This document shows positions 6,921 through 9,987 of a stretch of DNA of 9,987 nucleotides, piece after piece; the stretch's first letter is position 1; every line of letters starts with the position of its first letter. The DNA is taken from NCBI GenBank assembly GCA_030151225.1, contig JASLEG010000339.1, forward strand, positions 1 through 9,987. The letters are read 5' to 3'. Source of the DNA: Burkholderia sp. (lineage in GTDB: Bacteria > Pseudomonadota > Gammaproteobacteria > Burkholderiales > Burkholderiaceae). The notes under the pieces are model-generated. The model did not search any database. It saw nothing but the letters and a program-made list of their open reading frames with translations, and was not told where the DNA came from. Made by a program: the position numbers and the translations under genes.

Positions 6921-8978
6921 ATGAAAAATTCCGATCTCCCCCTTCCCACGGGGCTGGACGCCGCCATCCTGCGCGGCCGCGACGCCCTCGCGCAGCGCCA
7001 GCGCCCCGACGGCAGCTGGTGTTTCGAACTCGAATCCGACGCCACGATCACCGCCGAATACATCCTGATGATGCATTTCATGGGGAAGATCGACGACGCG
7101 CGCCAGGCGCGCATGGCGCGCTACCTGCGCGGGATTCAGCGGCTGGGCACGCATGGCGCGTGGGATCTGTACGTGGACGGCGCGCCCGACGTGTCGGCCA
7201 GCGTGAAGGCCTATTTCGCGCTGAAGGCGGCCGGCGACCGCGAGGACGCGCCGCACATGGCGCGCGCGCGGGAGACGATCCTGAGGCTGGGCGGCGCCGC
7301 GAAATCCAACGTGTTCACGCGCATCCTGCTGGCCACCTTCGAGCAGGTGCCGTGGCGTGCCACGCCGTTCATGCCGGTCGAATTCGTGCTGTTCCCGAAG
7401 TGGGTGCCGATCTCGATGTACAAGGTGGCGTACTGGGCGCGCACGACCATGGTGCCGCTGCTGGTGCTGTGCTCGCTGAAGGCGCGCGCGAAGAACCCGC
7501 GCCGGGTGTCGATCCGCGAGCTGTTCGTGACCGATCCCGGGCAGGAGCGCAACTGGTTCGCGCGCGGTGGTTTCGTGCGCAACCTGTTCCTCGGCATCGA
7601 CCGCACCGTGCGCCATCTCGACGGCGTGATGCCGAAGGCGCTGCGCCGCCGCGCGATCCGTCATGCCGAGGCGTGGTGCGCCGAGCGCATGAACGGCGAG
7701 GACGGCATGGGCGGCATCTTCCCGCCGATCGTGTACAGCTACCAGATGATGGACGTGCTCGGTTATCCCGAGGATCATCCGCTGCGCCGCGACTGCGAGA
7801 ACGCGCTGGAGAAGCTGCTGGTGGAGCGGCCCGACGGCAGCATGTACTGCCAGCCGTGCCTGTCGCCGGTGTGGGACACCGCCTGGGCGACCATGGCGCT
7901 GGAGCAGGCGCGCGCCGTGCCCGATCCGCGCGAGGCGCCGGCCGTGAGCGCGGGTGAGCTCGAGCAGCGCATCGCCGCGTCCTACGAGTGGCTGGCGGGC
8001 AAGCAGATCACCGAGCTGAAGGGCGACTGGATCGAGAACGCGCCGGCCGACGTGAAGCCGGGCGGCTGGGCGTTCCAGTACGAGAACCCGTATTACCCCG
8101 ACATCGACGACAGCGCCGTGGTGGCCGCCATGCTGCATCAGCGCGGGCGCGCGCTCGCGCGCAGCACCGGGCACGATCCGTATGCGCCGGCGGTGGCGCG
8201 CGGGCTCGACTGGATGCGCGGGCTGCAGTCGCGCAATGGCGGCTTCGGTGCGTTCGATGCGGATTGCGATCGGCTGTATCTGAACCTGATTCCGTTTGCC
8301 GATCATGGTGCGTTGCTGGATCCGCCTACCGAGGACGTGTCGGGGCGGGTGCTGCTGTGCTTCGGCGTGACGGGGCGGGAGCAGGACAAGCCGGCGCTGG
8401 CGCGTGCGATCGAGTACGTGAAGCGCACGCAGCGCGCCGATGGCAGCTGGTGGGGGCGCTGGGGCACCAACTACATCTATGGCACGTGGAGCGTGCTGGC
8501 CGGGCTCGCGCTGGCGGGCGAGGATCGCCGGCAGCCGTACGTCGCGCGCGCGATTGCGTGGCTGCGGAGCGTGCAGAACGCCGATGGCGGGTGGGGCGAG
8601 ACGAACGACAGCTATGTCGATCCGGCGCTCGGCGGCACGAACGGTGGCGAGAGCGCGTCCAATTTCACGGCCTGGGCGCTGCTGGCGCAAATGGCGTTCG
8701 GGGATTGGGAAGCGGAGTCGGTGCAGCGCGGGATTCGGTATCTGCTGTCGGTGCAGACGGAGGATGGGTTCTGGTGGCATCGGTCGCACAACGCGCCGGG
8801 GTTCCCGCGGATCTATTACCTCAAGTACCACGGGTACACGGCTTACTTCCCGCTTTGGGCGCTGGCGCGGTACCGGAGGTTGTCGCAGGGGGCGGGTGTG
8901 CAGGCGGCGAGCGAGGCGGAATGGGTGATGCCGCGGAAGGTGCGGGAGCGCGAGGTGGAGATGGTGGCGGGGCGGTGA
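6921..8978 (+). CDS. shc: Squalene-hopene cyclase
   Basis: A 685-residue class II triterpene cyclase, a monotopic inner-membrane enzyme that protonates squalene and cyclises it to hopene and hopanol, the first committed step of hopanoid synthesis. The catalytic acid motif is DIDD at 394-397 in NPYYPDIDDSAVV. QW-type repeats that brace the alpha-alpha barrels are visible at 27-33 (QRPDGSW), 436 (QSRNGGFGAF), 504 (QRADGSWWGRWG), 552 (QNADGGWGE) and 612 (QTEDGFWW). The segment LIPFADHGALLDPPTEDV matches the conserved active-site wall. The length is typical of proteobacterial SHC proteins. The start could be the ATG at 6921 or the in-frame ATG at 6909; neither has a clear Shine-Dalgarno. No squalene-synthesis (hpnCDE) or hopanoid-modifying genes are in view, so this appears to be a stand-alone cyclase. 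The last ~100 codons use GGG and CGG far more than the rest of the gene. Confidence 0.96.
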   Translation: MKNSDLPLPTGLDAAILRGRDALAQRQRPDGSWCFELESDATITAEYILMMHFMGKIDDARQARMARYLRGIQRLGTHGAWDLYVDGAPDVSASVKAYFALKAAGDREDAPHMARARETILRLGGAAKSNVFTRILLATFEQVPWRATPFMPVEFVLFPKWVPISMYKVAYWARTTMVPLLVLCSLKARAKNPRRVSIRELFVTDPGQERNWFARGGFVRNLFLGIDRTVRHLDGVMPKALRRRAIRHAEAWCAERMNGEDGMGGIFPPIVYSYQMMDVLGYPEDHPLRRDCENALEKLLVERPDGSMYCQPCLSPVWDTAWATMALEQARAVPDPREAPAVSAGELEQRIAASYEWLAGKQITELKGDWIENAPADVKPGGWAFQYENPYYPDIDDSAVVAAMLHQRGRALARSTGHDPYAPAVARGLDWMRGLQSRNGGFGAFDADCDRLYLNLIPFADHGALLDPPTEDVSGRVLLCFGVTGREQDKPALARAIEYVKRTQRADGSWWGRWGTNYIYGTWSVLAGLALAGEDRRQPYVARAIAWLRSVQNADGGWGETNDSYVDPALGGTNGGESASNFTAWALLAQMAFGDWEAESVQRGIRYLLSVQTEDGFWWHRSHNAPGFPRIYYLKYHGYTAYFPLWALARYRRLSQGAGVQAASEAEWVMPRKVREREVEMVAGR

Positions 8979-9041
8979 TGCGGTGATGGATGAGGCGCCT
9001 CAGGGCGTCTGTTGGTGGGAAAGGTACTGGGTGCCGCCGAT

Positions 9042-9080
9042 CGTGCGCGTGGCCGACGCGGCACGCGCACGTTTCTATTT
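9042..9080 (+). terminator. Rho-independent terminator downstream of shc
   Basis: CGTGCGCGTG (9042-9051) and CACGCGCACG (9062-9071) form a perfect 10-bp GC-rich stem with a 10-nt loop that can itself add a 3-bp helix (CCG/CGG). The stem is followed directly by the T-rich TTTCTATTT (9072-9080) and a further TTTTT at about 9090-9094. It sits 63 nt after the shc stop in the right orientation. The minus-strand side has no T-run, so it is not an obvious terminator for the convergent symE-like gene. Confidence 0.75.
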
Positions 9081-9117
9081 CTCTCGACGTTTTTCTATGC
9101 GGCGCGGTTTGCCGGGC

Positions 9118-9441
9118 TCATTCGTCGTTTGCGCAGGGGGCCGCGTGAGCGACGTTGTCCAGCAAGCGCACGCGGCGACGTATTCCCGTTGATTGGATCA
9201 CCGCAGGAACGCCGTGGACCTTCGGGTCCAGCGTGGATTCGTCTACCGGCATGATCACCAGCAGGTCTTCCCAGACCTCGATGCGGACGAAGCCCGCTGG
9301 GTGGAAGCCAGCCTTTTCAATCCACTTTCCTGACACGCGGATCGTGGGGGTGGGCGTCTTCTTGCCGTGGCGCCGGCGCTCGCGAATCGTCGCCGAGCGA
9401 TCGGGGAAACGTTGCCTTGCTTTATGATTGGCGTCAGCCAT
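9118..9441 (-). CDS. SymE-family toxin-like protein (type I toxin-antitoxin)
   Basis: A 107-residue protein with a SymE domain at residues ~33-65 (IRVSGKWIEKAGFHPAGFVR followed by IEVWEDLLVIMP), the AbrB-like beta fold seen in E. coli SymE, which is an SOS-induced RNA-associated toxin whose translation is held down by the antisense RNA SymR. The N-terminus (1-30) is strongly basic (RQRFPDR, RERRRHGKK), consistent with nucleic-acid binding. The tail (66-107) is unlike E. coli SymE. The start is the ATG whose complement is at 9439-9441: AGGAG (complement of 9448-9452) lies 6 nt upstream. The frame is open well upstream, but that stretch has no coding character. It converges on shc. No LexA-type CTGT-N8-ACAG box was seen upstream. 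Whether it is toxic is unknown; many SymE-like genes in Burkholderia are uncharacterised. Confidence 0.8.
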   Translation of the reverse strand: MADANHKARQRFPDRSATIRERRRHGKKTPTPTIRVSGKWIEKAGFHPAGFVRIEVWEDLLVIMPVDESTLDPKVHGVPAVIQSTGIRRRVRLLDNVAHAAPCANDE

Positions 9442-9445
9442 GATT

Positions 9446-9470
9446 AACTCCTGGTTCGAGTTGGTTATGG
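9446..9470 (-). promoter_or_regulatory. Hairpin occluding the symE-like Shine-Dalgarno and start codon
   Basis: In the mRNA (minus strand) AACUC (complement of 9458-9462) pairs with GAGUU (complement of 9446-9450), leaving a 7-nt loop. The Shine-Dalgarno AGGAG spans the loop edge and the 3' arm. Outside it, CCAU (complement of 9467-9470) can pair with the AUGG of the start codon. The stem is short and AU-containing, so its effect would be modest. Confidence 0.35.
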
Positions 9471-9473
9471 TTA

Positions 9474-9508
9474 GCGGCCCGTATGGTGTTGGTGCACCTG
9501 CGGGCCGC
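9474..9508. repeat. Perfect 8-bp inverted repeat upstream of the symE-like gene
   Basis: GCGGCCCG (9474-9481) and CGGGCCGC (9501-9508) flank a 19-nt loop that itself contains the palindrome GGTGCACC (9491-9498). On the plus strand it is followed by only a weak GTTT, so it is at most a poor terminator. In position it could end a plus-strand antisense RNA crossing the symE start; it could also be a 5'-UTR element of the symE mRNA. Confidence 0.5.
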
Positions 9509-9739
9509 GCCCGTTTACGACGCGAATCGCGCGCGTGAACGTGGGGATACTTTACGTCGAAATGAATGACGATGGGTTGATGTAGGCACGTGTTTCGTGT
9601 GCGTTGGCCGTTGGATATATAAAAAGTGGGACATCTCGATTTGGGGCTGCGGCTAGACGGATGGCTGTGTTCCGTTTTTTGAGAGCACTGCTGGATGAGG
9701 GCACGTGGCGCACGACAGGAAGGTGGCAATGAACCACTA

Positions 9740-9772
9740 ATTGGGGGCACACAGGTCTTGAGGATCCCCAAT
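9740..9772 (+). promoter_or_regulatory. Stem-loop immediately before the small hydrophobic frame
   Basis: ATTGGGG (9740-9746) and CCCCAAT (9766-9772) form a perfect 7-bp inverted repeat with a 19-nt loop. The 3' arm ends at the ATG at 9773, and the likely Shine-Dalgarno GAGGA (9760-9764) lies in the loop next to the stem. It may tune translation of the small frame, or be the remnant of an element that ended here. Confidence 0.4.
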
Positions 9773-9850
9773 ATGGGCATTGCGATACGCAACGGAATTT
9801 TTGTAATGATTGGCGTGATCGCCGCTGCGTTTGCTGGGCAGTGGCCCTGA
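9773..9850 (+). pseudogene. Small hydrophobic reading frame, probably truncated by the insertion sequence
   Basis: From an ATG with GAGGA 8 nt upstream, the frame encodes 25 residues: a short start MGIAIRN, then a hydrophobic segment GIFVMIGVIAAAFAG that could span a membrane or act as a signal anchor, then QWP. The TGA stop (9848-9850) coincides with the apparent TG start of the IS3-family element, so the natural protein may have continued into what is now the far side of the element. I do not recognise the family. Alternatives are a complete micro-protein whose stop happens to be there, or a non-coding frame. Confidence 0.35.
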
Positions 9851-9883
9851 CCTGAGACGAATCGTGTAGCCAAACGGCAAAGT

Positions 9884-9916
9884 GAGTTCTCTTATCCTGT
9901 CGACCAAGGAGAACTC
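9884..9916 (+). promoter_or_regulatory. Hairpin masking the orfA ribosome-binding site
   Basis: GAGTTCTC (9884-9891) and GAGAACTC (9909-9916) are perfect 8-bp complements, with a possible wobble and one more A-T pair extending inward and a 15-17 nt loop. The Shine-Dalgarno AAGGAG (9906-9911) overlaps the 3' arm, which ends just before the ATG. RNA entering from outside would fold the Shine-Dalgarno away, whereas RNA starting within the loop would not. This is like the read-through protection known from IS10 and IS50. Confidence 0.55.
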
Positions 9917-9917
9917 G

Positions 9918-9987
9918 ATGAAGAAGCGCCACACCGACGAACAGATCATCCGCATCCTGCGGGAAGCCGAGAGCCACGAGGAACCGG
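9918..9987 (+). CDS. IS3-family transposase orfA (3'-partial)
   Basis: The first 23 codons read MKKRHTDEQIIRILREAESH then EEP, the characteristic start of the helix-turn-helix OrfA protein of IS3-family elements (IS407/IS51-like), which with OrfB makes the DDE transposase through a -1 frameshift. AAGGAG at 9906-9911 is 6 nt before the ATG. The gene runs off the end of the window, so I cannot say if it is intact. Confidence 0.85.
   Translation, partial: MKKRHTDEQIIRILREAESHEEP

Larger units (their letters stand above)
9442..9772. other. Low-GC intergenic stretch with no convincing gene
   Basis: This stretch lies between the symE-like start and the small frame near the insertion sequence. It is clearly less GC-rich than the rest of the window, with AT-rich patches such as TATATAAAAA at 9616-9625 and TTTTTT at 9675-9680. 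The first tens of bases are the presumed 5' leader of symE. TATATA (9616-9621) could act as a -10 in either direction, but no good -35 was found on either strand. A 23-codon frame from the ATG at 9661 has no recognisable features. I see no large coding region, RNA gene or repeat array. Confidence 0.6.
9848..9987 (+). mobile_element. IS3-family insertion sequence, left end (3'-partial)
   Basis: The segment begins TGACCTGAGACGAATC, which has the TG terminus typical of IS3-family ends, and leads after 70 nt into an IS3-type orfA. An edge at 9842 (TGGCCC) is also possible. The right end, the orfB frame and the target duplication lie outside the window, so the boundary cannot be confirmed by repeats. 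Its 5' leader contains a hairpin over the orfA ribosome-binding site (9884-9916). Confidence 0.65.

Noticed and set aside
8991..9010. Palindrome TGAGGCGCCTCA and a 7-bp stem just after the shc stop as terminator
   Set aside because: No T-run follows; the 10-bp stem with T-rich tail at 9042-9080 is a much better terminator.
9616..9625. TATATAAAAA as a promoter
   Set aside because: It is -10-like on either strand, but no matching -35 was found 16-18 nt away, so it is not called as a promoter feature.
9661..9732. 23-codon frame starting at the ATG at 9661
   Set aside because: Short, no clear Shine-Dalgarno and no recognisable features.
9442..9873. Upstream extension of the SymE-like protein to 251 residues
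   Set aside because: It runs through the low-GC non-coding stretch and into the IS end. The start at 9441 has a strong, well-spaced Shine-Dalgarno.
1..9987. CRISPR array, tRNA, rRNA or prophage genes
   Set aside because: No regularly spaced repeats, cloverleaf, rRNA signatures or phage structural genes were seen by reading.

Overview
This is a high-GC window whose protein sequences closely resemble those of Burkholderia-type beta-proteobacteria. The bkd subunits look like the bkdA1/A2/B/lpdV set of proteobacteria. A squalene-hopene cyclase, a SymE-like protein and an IS3-family element also fit a Burkholderia accessory-edge locus. The genus is an inference from sequence feel, not from a database search.

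Positions 1-5414 hold one tightly packed plus-strand operon. It encodes the branched-chain 2-oxoacid dehydrogenase complex: E1-alpha (its 5' part lies outside the window), E1-beta, the lipoylated E2 core and a dedicated E3 (LpdV). Gaps are only 1-4 nt between the complex genes. A beta-hydroxyacid dehydrogenase follows 18 nt later. The first four proteins together turn the 2-oxoacids from Val, Leu and Ile into acyl-CoAs. The fifth is a member of the 3-hydroxyisobutyrate dehydrogenase superfamily, but its motifs look more like glyoxylate/succinic semialdehyde reductases than classical MmsB.

Positions 5440-6857 are on the minus strand: a TetR-family regulator with a long low-complexity N-terminus, then 47 nt downstream a HAD-family phosphatase-like hydrolase. 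The regulator is divergent from a squalene-hopene cyclase gene (6921-8978, plus strand). Their 63-nt gap contains a -10-like hexamer covered by an imperfect 24-bp palindrome, so the regulator plausibly controls the cyclase and itself. A strong stem-loop terminator with a T-rich tail (9042-9080) follows the cyclase.

Positions 9118-9987 are a different kind of DNA: visibly lower GC beyond about 9440, a SymE-type (AbrB-fold) toxin-like gene on the minus strand, about 400 nt with no convincing large gene, a tiny hydrophobic reading frame that appears to be cut by an insertion sequence, and the left end of an IS3-family element with the first 23 codons of its orfA. Three translation starts here (symE, the tiny frame, orfA) are each associated with an inverted repeat that covers or loops out the Shine-Dalgarno sequence. 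The best candidates for something undescribed are the regulator/cyclase palindrome, a possible SymR-like antisense RNA over the symE start, and the IS-truncated micro-ORF. No CRISPR array, tRNA or rRNA was seen.
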